Origin: Lineus longissimus
Taxonomy: Eukaryota > Nemertea > Pilidiophora > Heteronemertea > Lineidae
Length of the DNA stretch: 64,000 nt
Reading direction: 5' to 3'
Assembly: GCF_910592395.1 (NCBI RefSeq)
Contig: NC_088308.1
Coordinates: 27,233,501 to 27,297,500, forward strand
The translations under genes were made by a program, and so were the position numbers. The notes under the pieces are model-generated. The model was not told the origin of the DNA. It did no database searches and saw only the letters and a list, made by a program, of their open reading frames with translations. Of the stretch, positions 15,891 to 25,334 are shown in pieces. How positions within the stretch are numbered: the stretch's first letter is position 1; each line of letters begins with the position of its first letter.

Positions 15891-16490
15891 ACTGCCAGTC
15901 AAGTGTCTGGGGTAGCTTTTGCATTTATATTGGGAGGCTCCAAAATATCTTGACCTCTTGTGGAAGGACAACCTGACTGATGTCAGTTGCAGCTACAGGA
16001 TACATCTGGAGCTGGCCCGATTTCGACTTTATTTTATTGCTGTGAAATGGTGCAGCCCGAGGACGCCCCTACAGCTTTGTAATATAGGGGCCTCAACAGT
16101 GTTAATAAGGTGTCCTCCAAGGACAAGCTGCTCCCTATTCAAGGTATCAACAGGCAACAGATCGTTCTCTTACAAGGGCATGATGTACCGGAACACCCCA
16201 TTGGGTGTCTCTGAAGACAAATACATGTAGGTTATTCCTTGTTGGAGACTCCCGAGGCCAAGATGTACATTTGTCCCATAAGGCAGTTTGCTGCCTCCAA
16301 CAGGACAAGATGGACTGGTTATTTGGGCATCTCAAGGTTTTTCTCGATCCCCGATATACCTCCCTCTGCCTTATATTCGGGACAGTACACCTCAAGCTTA
16401 AAAGGTTAATAATCACAAGATTCTGATGGAATCAATTGGTGAATGTTAACCCCTTATCGGTTAAGATGGAACAGCAAATATCAAATGAAC
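15891..16490. other. Intergenic sequence, nothing recognised
   Basis: Unique-looking sequence between the satellite array and the 3' end of the snoRNA host transcript. Overlapping short ORFs on both strands show no protein-like features. Confidence 0.4.
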
Positions 16491-16815
16491 TACAGATATA
16501 CAAAACCCATATTTTATTGAAAGCATATTAACAGAACTTTACAACTGCACAAAATTCCTTTATATCGTTTAAACGTATTCGAATCTTACAAAACTGCCTT
16601 GCAGACTGAATTCGACTTGAAATAATTCCTTCATGATGTGAACCCATCTCTGTTCCTTGGACATCTGGAATGAAACAACAACATTGATGAGACACAAAGG
16701 ACAAAAATAGAACCGAAACCTCAAACATGTACTAATCATACCAAAGCACAAAGGCTCAATACTACACCAGCATGAAAGCAACAAGAAGGCATTTTCTCTT
16801 AGTGTTTTCTGTTAC

Positions 16816-16892
16816 TGCCAAGATCAGAGTTGGTAAGGTTCAAAATCATCAATTTCATAAACACGGACCATTAGAATCATCACATCTTGGCA
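16816..16892 (-). ncRNA. Box C/D snoRNA with guide to 28S AAACACGGACCA
   Basis: On the minus strand a terminal stem GCCAAGA/TCTTGGC encloses box C GTGATGA, a degenerate D' (ATGA), C' TTGATGA and box D CTGA. The stretch before D' (TGGTCCGTGTTT) is complementary over 12 nt to the conserved 28S segment AAACACGGACCA. That is the region modified by snR39/snR59 guides in yeast and U32/U51 in human. Because D' is degenerate, the exact methylated nucleotide is uncertain. The guide before box D is unassigned. Confidence 0.85.
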
Positions 16893-17170
16893 GACAGGTT
16901 TTAACACCCTACATTGATAAATGATTTTGGATTCCTTGCCTCCATGTAGCAACACTAGTGCAATCCATTATGAACAGCAATAAGAAAGAAACACATCACT
17001 TACAGCATGTTCTGGGCTCTTTCATCACAGCTAACGAGTCCTGCTCCAGTCTTTAAACTGGCTGAAATAAAGAAGACTTGTAATGAATTGAATGACTGAA
17101 CAGCACACATTAGCTACTGAAACCAAGTACCTATGACCCAATCTCTCAACACAGTGTGAATGATAGTCTT

Positions 17171-17328
17171 ACTGCCTCAGACAAATGCCTCGTTCCATGT
17201 GCTTCATGGCAGGTACAGACAGAAACAAGCAGAAGACAACATTTCCCAGGCATAAAACACACCACAGGAGGTTGCTGCTACAAGCTCTGTTTCACCTCAG
17301 ACTCGTCATCAAAATCATCATCAGCAGG
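17171..17328 (-). ncRNA. SNORD15: U15 box C/D snoRNA, copy a
   Basis: The minus strand shows a CTGC/GCAG terminal stem, box C TGATGA, then GATGACGAGTCTGA, and near the 3' end GAGGCATTTGTCTGAGG. Both conserved blocks match U15/SNORD15. GAGGCATTTG pairs with 28S CAAATGCCTC and GATGACGAG pairs with the adjoining CTCGTCATC. The fifth base before box D pairs with the last A of CAAA, the site called A3764 in human and A2281 in yeast (snR13). Length is about 157 nt against about 148 in human. Confidence 0.93.
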
Positions 17329-17610
17329 GACATGTGAAATGGAACATTAGAGACGACACTCTCAACTCGTCCGAAGTGATTTGTGACCACAGAAGCAACA
17401 GGTTATGTTGACAAGTTACAAACCATCACAACTCTGTAATATCTCGTTGTATTTAGGCCTTGAAATTTTCAACTATGAAGAGGTAACTTACCAACGAGAC
17501 AGCTTCATTGAAGGATCAACTGGGTGCAGAGACCTAAAAGTAACAAACACAACTCAGTAAATCTTGAGATGACTTGCACAACATCACAGGACTTGAAATA
17601 ACAAGTTCAA

Positions 17611-17687
17611 GCGGTACTCAGTTGGTTGATCCAGAGTCATTCCAACATAAATGTTGGTCCAGAAGTATATGTTGTCATCCTTGCACC
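17611..17687 (-). ncRNA. Box C/D snoRNA, paralogue of 20631-20709
   Basis: Box C is the imperfect AGGATGA, box D is CTGA before GTACC, with a short GGT/ACC end stem. The stretch before D (CTGGATCAACCA) is shared with the copy at 20631-20709. Ten of these bases are complementary to the very 5' part of 18S rRNA (TGGTTGATCC). No known methylation guide for this site comes to mind, so the target is a hypothesis. It lies alone in its intron. Confidence 0.65.
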
Positions 17688-17927
17688 ACATGAACTACAT
17701 GTACATCATTTTGAACAAGAAAGGTTTAACTACTCACATGAGGCAGAACCGAACAAGCCAACTGCCTAATCTCTCCGTCGCGTGAAGGAAATGTTGAGCC
17801 TGAAACATGTGAACAAAATATGTACTTATACAGATAATACTCTATCAGGTTCACAGGTACAGTTATTCAAACGTCTGACATTTGAATTTCATGTTTGTCA
17901 GTTCAAACTAAGAAATAGTAGTGTACA

Positions 17928-18084
17928 GTTTGCCTCAGACAAATGCCTCGAGTCGCATCACAGTATTGGAGAGTAGCATCACCCAGACATCAAGTTACGG
18001 CATAAAACACACCAGAACAAGACTACAACTGGGCAAGGTACAAATCCACATCAGGCTCGTCATCGGTGTCATCATCAGCATACA
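17928..18084 (-). ncRNA. SNORD15: U15 box C/D snoRNA, copy b
   Basis: A second U15 copy on the minus strand, with GATGACGAGCCTGA near the 5' end and CGAGGCATTTGTCTGAGGC near the 3' end. The 28S-pairing blocks are the same as in copy a. A shared GGTGTGTTTTATGCC lies in the middle. The remainder is diverged, so this is not a recent duplicate. Confidence 0.92.
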
Positions 18085-18214
18085 CACTACTAGTACAGAC
18101 AACCACAACAACTAAATTGACTACATCCATAACTGTATCACTAACTTTCAGAGAACAGTTCTAGCTGCAACAATTTGAAAGCCTTTCATGAATAGATAAA
18201 GACAAGCAATAAGC

Positions 18215-18345
18215 ACATGTTCCTGACTTCGGTAACAGGGTATCCTACAATAAAGACCACCTGAGCATAGGGTCAGAAATATACTGTCCGAGCCTATTAG
18301 CACCAATGTGTTATGATGAAGACACAACGGTGACTCTAGACTCGC
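18215..18345 (-). ncRNA. H/ACA snoRNA, copy 1 of pair A
   Basis: The minus strand folds as hairpin, H box, hairpin, ACA. Hairpin 1 has stem CGAG/CTCG, pocket TCTAGAGT / CTAATAGG, and upper stem CACC/GGTG capped by TGTGT/ACACA. The H box ACAGTA fits ANANNA. Hairpin 2 closes TTC-TGAC/GTCA-GAA, with upper stem CAGG/CCTG. ACA lies three nucleotides from the 3' end. Compared with 18647-18776, the loops' pocket bases are kept while stems change in paired fashion. Confidence 0.85.
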
Positions 18346-18511
18346 TTTTTGAACTTCCAAGATCTGTGTATTTTCACTTACCAATACTCCTGTACTTGGC
18401 AACCACTGTATAGGCAGAATTCACAGTTCAGTCCGAGGACCTGCCAATACAAAGGAAGAAGTCAATTTCATGAATCAGAGATGACAAAATTGACATAATA
18501 CAATAGATTAG

Positions 18512-18594
18512 TCCTTGCTCAGAAAATAAGGCATATCTCAGTCAAGAATTCTCAGAGACTCTAGTCCGATTTACCTTTTATTCATCACAGCAGG
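18512..18594 (-). ncRNA. Box C/D snoRNA with guide to 28S GACUCUAGUC
   Basis: The minus strand shows terminal stem GCT/AGC extended by CCT/AGG, box C TGTGATGA, an internal CTGA (D') and box D TTCTGAGC. The ten bases GACTAGAGTC before D' are fully complementary to 28S GACUCUAGUC. The fifth base before D' pairs with the U of GACU. By my recollection this corresponds to a yeast 25S Um site guided by snR78; that equivalence should be checked. The guide before D is unassigned. Confidence 0.82.
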
Positions 18595-18646
18595 TCAAAT
18601 ATACAATATGTCCATTTTAAATAACTATTCAATTCACAAGATAAGC

Positions 18647-18776
18647 TAATGTTCCAGACTTCGGTAACAGAGTATCCTATGATAAAGATAATCTGAGCAT
18701 AGAGTTGGAATTTACTGTCCGAGCCTATTAGCACCAATGTGTTATGATGAAGACACAACGGTGACTCTAGACTCGC
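18647..18776 (-). ncRNA. H/ACA snoRNA, copy 2 of pair A
   Basis: Same architecture as 18215-18345: CGAG/CTCG base, identical first hairpin, H box ACAGTA, second hairpin and ACA three nucleotides from the end. In hairpin 2 the base is TTCCA/TGGAA and the upper stem CAGA/TCTG. These replace TTC-TGAC/GTCA-GAA and CAGG/CCTG in copy 1 while pairing is preserved. The pocket strands CTATGCT and TTACCGAA are shared. The rRNA target is not identified. Confidence 0.85.
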
Positions 18777-18858
18777 ATCAAATTAAACACCATTTTGCAC
18801 TAGTTTCTGTTATTCATATTGTAAATGACAATAGTCAAGTGGCACGTACAAAATTTAC

Positions 18859-18990
18859 TTTTGTATCCATCGACAGGCCCATAGCAATGGTTTCATCATA
18901 ACAATGGGTTTTAAAATGGATTATTTATCTGCCCTCATTATGAAATACTACCCAAATATAGTTATTTAGGGCAGTAGCGTTGATGAGGGT
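18859..18990 (-). ncRNA. H/ACA snoRNA, copy 1 of pair B (28S GACAGGΨ candidate guide)
   Basis: Minus strand: hairpin 1 base CCCTCAT/ATGAGGG, upper stem ACTGCCC/GGGTAGT, and H box AGATAA. Hairpin 2 has base ATCCAT/ATGGAT and upper stem CCCAT/ATGGG, then ACA plus three nucleotides. The second pocket has TAAAAC on the left and CCTGTC on the right. These pair with 28S GUUUUA and GACAGG, flanking the U of GACAGGUUAGUUUUA, a known pseudouridine region. Three rather than two bases stay unpaired, so the target is probable but not proven. Confidence 0.85.
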
Positions 18991-19025
18991 TAGAGTTATA
19001 AGAAATTATTTCAGATGAGAAAGAA

Positions 19026-19149
19026 TCATGTCCGTCGACAGGCCCATGGCAATGTATTTATCACAACCAAGGGTTTTAAAACGGATGCCGTTTATATCTC
19101 CTTTAATTGAATACCGTTATACCATTCATAGCAGTAGCGTTGTAAAGGA
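19026..19149 (-). ncRNA. H/ACA snoRNA, copy 2 of pair B
   Basis: Minus strand: hairpin 1 base CCTTTA/TAAAGG with the same CAACGCT pocket strand as copy 1, and H box ATATAA. Hairpin 2 has base TCCGT/ACGGA with pockets TTTTAAAAC and CCTGTCG identical to copy 1, then ACA plus three nucleotides. Stems differ from copy 1 at many positions but remain paired, while pockets are fixed. Only about 35 nt separate it from copy 1. Confidence 0.85.
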
Positions 19150-19419
19150 AAAGGACAGATAAGCTTGGATCAATCGTTTTCTACCCTCATTATAATGGTA
19201 AATGCTTACCGACTATGTGCCTTGCATTTTTGCAAAGATGTCACGAATCAGAGTTCAATTCGCCAGCTATTGAACAGGACCTGAAAAAAAGTTGCATGGG
19301 TAAAGTAAAGATTTACAAATCCTCAGGATATGTTGAGAAGAGAGCACTCGAGAATAAACTGCATGGGTACTCATTTTAAGCCAGCAAAAGGCTAATACCC
19401 ACAGTATCACAGATGATAT

Positions 19420-19506
19420 CATGAGGTCAGACAGCCAAGGATGTAACTACATGGAGTATTCAGGTTTAGTCGCGAAACCAATCCTTGTTCATCATCATCC
19501 CACATT
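19420..19506 (-). ncRNA. Box C/D snoRNA with guide to 28S ACAGCCAAGG
   Basis: Minus strand: terminal stem ATGTGG/CCTCAT with one mismatch, box C GATGATGA, an internal CTGA and box D CTGA. The ten bases CCTTGGCTGT directly before box D are complementary to 28S ACAGCCAAGG, placing the fifth base on the first C of GCC. I recall this as a snR64/U74-type site. Upstream, GGTTTCGC can pair with the adjoining 28S GCGAAACC. The two matches to neighbouring rRNA support the call. Confidence 0.8.
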
Positions 19507-19649
19507 TCATTCGAACTTGTATGTAACCAGAAAAGACATGGCAGCCTTCAGAAAGCTCGAAATGGTGATATCCAGAGGATCTTGGCCAATGCTTGTTTTG
19601 CTCTGGCCATCTCATGACAAACTCTTACTCAAAATCAGGACCAGAATTA

Positions 19650-20112
19650 CCGTATTTTCCGGATTATCCCCCGCACTGCCCTATGACCCGCACCCCCTTT
19701 GACCATTACCTAAAGCCACGCAAGACCCGCACCTGATTATGACCCGCACTGCTCCAAGACCCGCATTCTCCAAAAATAGTAAGCCATTCATTGATGTTGA
19801 CATCCTAGAACCGCCATGTTTTTTTTAATTGTTAACCAAAGTGGATCAATTCCAGCATGGCCGTAACTATTTTCCCTAGCGGAGACATCACAAACTATGC
19901 GATCATGGCGGAAATATTGGTTGAAAACAATGCGAAAACGATGGACATAAATCCTTATCAAGTAACCAGTTTGGTCCCCTTTTTTTTCTTTGGGGTTGGG
20001 GCTTATCCCTCTCAGAATCCACGCAAGACCCGCACCTTTGTATTACCCGCACCCCCACTTTTTGGGCCTGTTTGAGGGCAAAAAGCCGCGGGTCATACGC
20101 CGGAAAATACGG
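19650..20112 (-). mobile_element. Shorter copy (463 bp) of the TA-flanked transposon
   Basis: This is the reverse complement of the element at 3685-4530, flanked by TA (19648-19649 and 20113-20114). It lacks exactly the 383 bp corresponding to 3931-4313 of the first copy, and 846 minus 383 equals its 463-bp length. The shared parts are almost identical. It lies inside an intron of the snoRNA host gene. Confidence 0.9.
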
Positions 20113-20340
20113 TAATCATCCTCTGCACAAGCTTGCTCCGCCTTGTGCACAAATATCAGAAATACTACACTAACTCATTTCTTCAACACTTCCAATTTGC
20201 ATGTTTTACTCACCTTAAGCATCTTGTCAAGGAGGGTCGAGTTGGACCATAACACCACCAGATACCTGAAACCGCAAGTACAGAGATGAAAGGCCAAATT
20301 GCAGCCAGAAGTGACAGGAGCGGTCTCTTTCATAATTGAT

Positions 20341-20416
20341 GCACTGGTCTCATATTAGCGGGGGTTATCATCATTGGACTACAGTGTAGGTAAGGGTAAT
20401 AATCATTGACCAGTTC
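20341..20416 (-). ncRNA. Candidate box C/D snoRNA
   Basis: A seven-base terminal stem ACTGGTC/GACCAGT encloses a C-like ATGATTA, an internal ATGATGA and a D-like ATGA on the minus strand. The boxes are imperfect and I could not assign a target. It is the only candidate in its intron, in keeping with the pattern of the gene. Confidence 0.45.
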
Positions 20417-20630
20417 AAACAATTCAGCATCAAAGACAGATGCGATCAGCTAGGGAATAAAGTTCTAGACATTCAAGACCACAGCATGTTCAAGTATCTC
20501 CTAATGAATCTTACCTGTCAACTATTGACCATCTTACAACTACAAGACTGCCCGTTCCCTGAAACATGAAAGAGGAGCATTAGAAGATCCTGAAGTTAAC
20601 AAATGCTCAATACGTCAACAGAGAAATACT

Positions 20631-20709
20631 GGGGCATTCAGGTGGTTGATCCAGATTCATCCTGACCGAAGTCAGTCCACTTAATGTTATCTTTTCATCA
20701 CTATACCCC
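20631..20709 (-). ncRNA. Box C/D snoRNA, paralogue of 17611-17687
   Basis: Minus strand: terminal stem GGGGTAT/ATGCCCC, box C GTGATGA, D' CTGA, C' GGATGA and box D CTGA, an orthodox arrangement. CTGGATCAACCA before box D is shared with 17611-17687 and offers a ten-base match to the 5' end of 18S rRNA (TGGTTGATCC). It sits alone between exons 20515-20558 and 20816-20868. Confidence 0.85.
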
Positions 20710-22244
20710 ATGTGGCTGTGCAGTGCTGCAGCATGTCTACTTTCATGACTTTGCCAGAGTCAAGTATTCTGCAAGGAAAACAATACTTTAATATTATAGT
20801 ACTGCAATAGCTTACCGATTTCTAGGGAATACAGTCCAGAGTTTATCATCTTTGCGACTTTTGATTTTCTGAAAGAAAATGCAAAATGTAGGGAAAAATG
20901 TTACCTGAAGATCGTCCACGAGTTGGCCCAGCATTTCCATACAGGTTTACCTGCGGGTCTTTTTCTTAGATGCAACAAGGCAAGCAGTCATATTCTAGGT
21001 GATTTTATCTACATTTGTAGATTAAGCATTGCAGGATTTAATCATTAGCTTGCCGAAACTAGGAGGGGGAGATGGGAGGCTAATTTCAATATTGTCATGT
21101 CAAAGACATTGCCTGGACTTTCTATAATAGACTTTTTTTTTGAAGAAGGTTGTTTGGGCAAGGAATTGTCCGAGTTAATGGAGTCGGCTAATTTTACGCA
21201 CATGGTTTCAAACGGCTGCATGCATTGCCGATCTCAATCAGTGCATGCAGTGCACGAGCGCGGGCATGGACATAATACAGTAGGCTACACAAATTCCCAC
21301 GTGGCCAGTCAAAGAACTTGAAAATTCCTTCACGATGGACATTCGAATTAAATTCAGCAATGCCATAGTCATAACTAACTGTTTTATTTAACAAATTACA
21401 TAAAAAGAACGTCGGAATGTTGGGATAAAATACTGAAAAATCAGAGAACACCCACCACAACCGCCATGAACCGTGCCGCAGCCGCAAATGCCGTCTCTTC
21501 CACCCACGTGCCAAGTGTCAAGGTCGAATTTGATTTTCGAATGAAATGTAAAATAGCGGAAATTTTTAGATAGATGACACGTAGCCTCCGTAATATTTAT
21601 CATATATTCTTGTGCTCATGATTTTGCATATTTAAAAATTGCTTGAAAAAAACTTAGAAAAATGATTGGGTCAAGGTCACTTTTTGGTGACCTCTGACAT
21701 GTCTGACCGCATTTTGTTACCTTCGAGGGATGTCGGAGTTGTGCAAGAAGTTCATATCGTGGGACATGCGAATTAGCCACGATCCGCTTACACCAACAAT
21801 AAACTAACCAAGTCCACACATGCGCATTCGAATTTCTGGCGAAAAGGGAACTCATGAGCTAATGATGGCGTCACCTATTGTAACGAGAAGAACTCCGACA
21901 TCCCTCAATGTGTACATCGAGGATGAAAGAAATCACTCTCCATGACCTCTGACCCCAAAGGAAAGTGTTGAGAAAACTTTTTTGTAGTGAATAAAAGTTA
22001 TTTTTCTGCTAAACTAAAGCGCTATTCTACTAGTTTTCATGGCTGAAGGAAGGTATTTATATCCTTTACTAGTTTTGCTGGTTTTAGTACGTTTGCTTTT
22101 TGTTATTTGACATGAAAAAAGAAAGGAAATGGGAAAATCTGGAAAACTGACCACCACAGCACAGGGTGTTTCACAAAAAAATCCCTAGAAATTAGCTCTA
22201 CCCTTCAATTGGCGCATTCGTCGTCACCTGCTATAATGCCATTG

Positions 22245-22414
22245 CCTGTAATTGTAAGCCCGATATCAGTTATTTGCCTCATGACTTTGCCAAGAGATGT
22301 CACTTGTGGCTGTGCTGTTTATAAAAGTGTTTTGTGGAGTTAGCTCGGACAAAGCTCATGACTGAGTCAAGAGGCAAATCACTGACATCATGACATCGGG
22401 TTTACAATTACAGG
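22245..22414. repeat. Imperfect inverted repeat, about 170 bp
   Basis: The arm at 22245-22279 (cctgtaattgtaagcccgat...) is repeated in reverse at 22372-22414 with a few substitutions and an 8-base insertion. It could be a fold-back element or a structured transcript. No clear target duplication was seen. Confidence 0.6.
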
Positions 22415-25171
22415 ATATATAAATATTTTGTTTTAACATTAAAAAATCAATATATGAAGTTTTCAAGAGTCGCATAGCGGCATAGGCTACACCATCTAAT
22501 GTTGGGCCTACTTGACAAAATTAATATCAATCATCTAATCTTAGTTGCTGGATTCTGCCATCTGACTGACTTCCAAGCTTCTTCTGATAATCAAGTTTAG
22601 TTATTTACTTTTTGGAGTATTATCAATATTAGATGATGATTATCATCAGTAGTCATTTTAGCAGTTGTAAATTAGAGGGGGTATTCATCTGTACCTTCTG
22701 CTACAGCCCCATGCATCCTCACAAGCACAAACACAAAGCCTATTGCCAGATATTACATGAGTCTACTGTATATTGCTGGTTCCAGATGATAATAGATACT
22801 ACTTCAGATGTACTTGAGGTGCACGATAAATGTACATGACAGACACGAAAAAATGCAGATGTTCATGCATGTGATGAGTTTTGCATTATTCACAGCCTTG
22901 CCCAATTATTTAACACTTGTCAGCCTAGTTTCCCACACATCTATTGATTTTTTGTTGCCAAATTTTAGATAGCGAGTTGTCTGTGTTGCAACATGCCATG
23001 GGTCTTGAAGTGTGTATTGTGCGTCAGTATCGGAACGTTTAAATGTACTTGTGAATACACACATGGTGATATAACAAACTGTTTAAAGTCAGAATCCCAT
23101 TTCCCTTGATATACCAGCTCCTATTTGCACAATCCTAGTGTGCGTGTGTTGGTTAATTTTGTGGTAAGTGGGTTACCATCTTACATATATTTGGATTTGC
23201 CTCGGTCTTTTTTGCATCTCATTCTCAATGTTTTCACTTTGTTTGATATTGGGTTGTTTCAACCCATTCATTTTTAAGGATGATCTTTACATCCTGATAA
23301 CACTATGTAAGACATCAAACTTCTAAGTTTAGCAGTCTTTGAAGTTGTGCAAGAAAAAGCAAAACATATGTTCAGTTCATTTAATTGAAAATTGCCTTTG
23401 AAACAGTTTTTTTTCTTCTTCTAAATCTACTATTAAAACTATTGTTGTTTTCGAAACAGAAGATTAAGTAACTATTAATCCTGAAGATAACCTTTTTGAA
23501 GAAATGTGGAAAATTATCCATTCTCTTATGGGTCACCCACTTTAGGGGTTGTAATTGTATAATGTATTGTCATCTCATTGTAATAATCTTTCTAGTTCAA
23601 CTATAAAATTTTAGGAATTTACTCTTGTGTATTGGTTTAGGTCTATAATTAATTTTGGCTGTACTGAGGTTTCACTGTACTCTACTACACTTGTATGTTT
23701 CCCAGATGGTACAATACAATTCGTGCAGGAACCCAGTTGTATTCATTGTGAAATGATACTTGTACTGAATCAATATCCTTGTTACTTCAGCTTTGAAGTG
23801 TTTCCCTGGAGCACTGCAAGCCTGGCCCAACAAGTATCTCACTTGGTAAGCATTGTTGATTGTAATTTGTATTGTAAGACTGGGATGAATGCATACCATT
23901 AAATATTCATAATACATTTTTGCACAGCTGTTTATGAAATCATGTGTATGGTGATACTGCGACTAATACTGCTTTGCCATTTACAGTATCACGTTGACAT
24001 TGTATGGAAATATTTCCGCTTTTTGGATATAGGATATTCTCATTTACTTTTGTTGTCCTCCTTTATTTACCTTGCATATTAGGATTGGTGTAACAATTTG
24101 GCTAGCTCAGAAAGATGCTTAGTTTTATTGCTGCATTGAAATGCATACAGTTTTATAATTTTCTCTTCTTTTACTTCAGTTTACTAGCATAGCATTGGTG
24201 ATTGTGCTGTTTTTCAACCAAAAAGGTTGACCTTTCTCTGGTAAGTTTAAATCTTTTATATTGTCCTTTCCAATTAAGGTATGAAAAATGTTACCTTTCT
24301 GTGATTGAATATGATTGTGTTTCTTTTGTCATGGTTGTTGCTACCATACAGCACAATTCCTATTTGAAATATGTGTTATGTTTCTAACTCTTGTACATAG
24401 ATCTGCCGATCAAATTATGCCGTGCTAACTTTCAATTCCATGATATAAACCTTAGAAGAATCAGAATTTTCCATTAGGTTTTCTTGTTCATTATGAATTT
24501 TGTGAATGCAAATAGTTCTGATAAATTCTCATCACACAGTATCATAGGTAATTGCCATTTCCAACTGATTCAAGGTCACACAAACGTAAACACGGAACTC
24601 AGTGGCATTTTTTAAAGGCAAGGCAGAGGGGTTTGTATCAACCTTCAAATAATTTGAAAGGAAAATTTCACTGAATAAGTGTAGGTGATCAACGATGATC
24701 ATGTCAAGATGACTTCCCCTGTAACTTTTGTGCTCAGGTGATGTCAGGAATGGAAAAGTAGGCAAAGAATAATATCCTTTAAATTGGACTGTCTATATAA
24801 AAGATTTATTGCAATATACGTCAGTCTGGATCAAATAGAGATATTTTATCACTGGATATGCGCAGTGGAATTCTCAACGCGTGAATAAGACTTTGCAGCT
24901 GCAAATGAAGCCAGAATTTAAAGTCAGTTTATCACTTTATGCCGATAAACACCTTGCTTCTTCTTCTCGATTGACTTTTATGAACTGAATATTAACTCGG
25001 CTGGAAAGACGAAATCATTCATGTTGAGTTAATTAGCTGAATTTCCGTGCAGGATGTCAGCTGTTTTCTTACAGAATTTATGAGATGCATGATGCTGTCA
25101 GTTGTACTTTATGAAGATCTTCACTACTCCTCCCTCGTTATTCTGTTGTGCTTTTTGTACCATTTGTACTT

Positions 25172-25334
25172 GGTTGCGTAAATCAAAAATGACGTATTCT
25201 TTTGGAAAGGATGCAAAAACACTGAACAAGATTTCATATTGAGCCCTGTTGCAGGTTGCATAAATCAAAAATGACATATTCTTTTGAAAAGGATGCAAAA
25301 ACGCTGATCAGGATTTCATATTGAGCCCTGTTGC
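25172..25334. repeat. Two-copy tandem repeat, 82-bp unit
   Basis: The 82-bp unit at 25172-25253 is repeated at 25254-25334 with about nine mismatches. A fragment of it, the 'catattgagccct' motif, recurs near 25428. Confidence 0.85.

Larger units (their letters stand above)
16495..20990 (-). ncRNA. Non-coding multi-exon snoRNA host gene
   Basis: A minus-strand gene inferred from a chain of small exons with GT-AG borders. The first exon ends at 20951 (alternatively 20905). Further exons are 20816-20868, 20515-20558, 20214-20265, 19210-19280, 18382-18440, 17738-17799, 17492-17533 and 17004-17061. The last exon runs from 16664 to about 16495, with AATAAA at 16518-16513. Internal exons are only 42-71 nt and give no long open frame when joined. 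The introns hold about twelve snoRNA candidates. This architecture matches vertebrate SNHG/UHG/Gas5-type hosts. A second TA-type transposon copy sits in the intron between 19280 and 20214. Exons are read by eye and some small ones may be missed, because two introns hold more than one snoRNA. Confidence 0.8.

Noticed and set aside
19281-19420. Possible H/ACA hairpin TGGGTA...TACCCA
   Set aside because: Stem exists but no acceptable H box follows it.
16495-20990. RPS3 as host gene of the U15 copies
   Set aside because: None of the exons read encodes RPS3-like sequence and joined exons have no long frame.
21675-21960. Inverted gagggatgtcggagtt copies
   Set aside because: Only about 16 bp match and flanking similarity is in the opposite orientation; not a coherent element.
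22155-22190. CACAGGGTGTTTCACAAAAAAA resembling a mariner-type terminal repeat
   Set aside because: No matching opposite end or target duplication found nearby.
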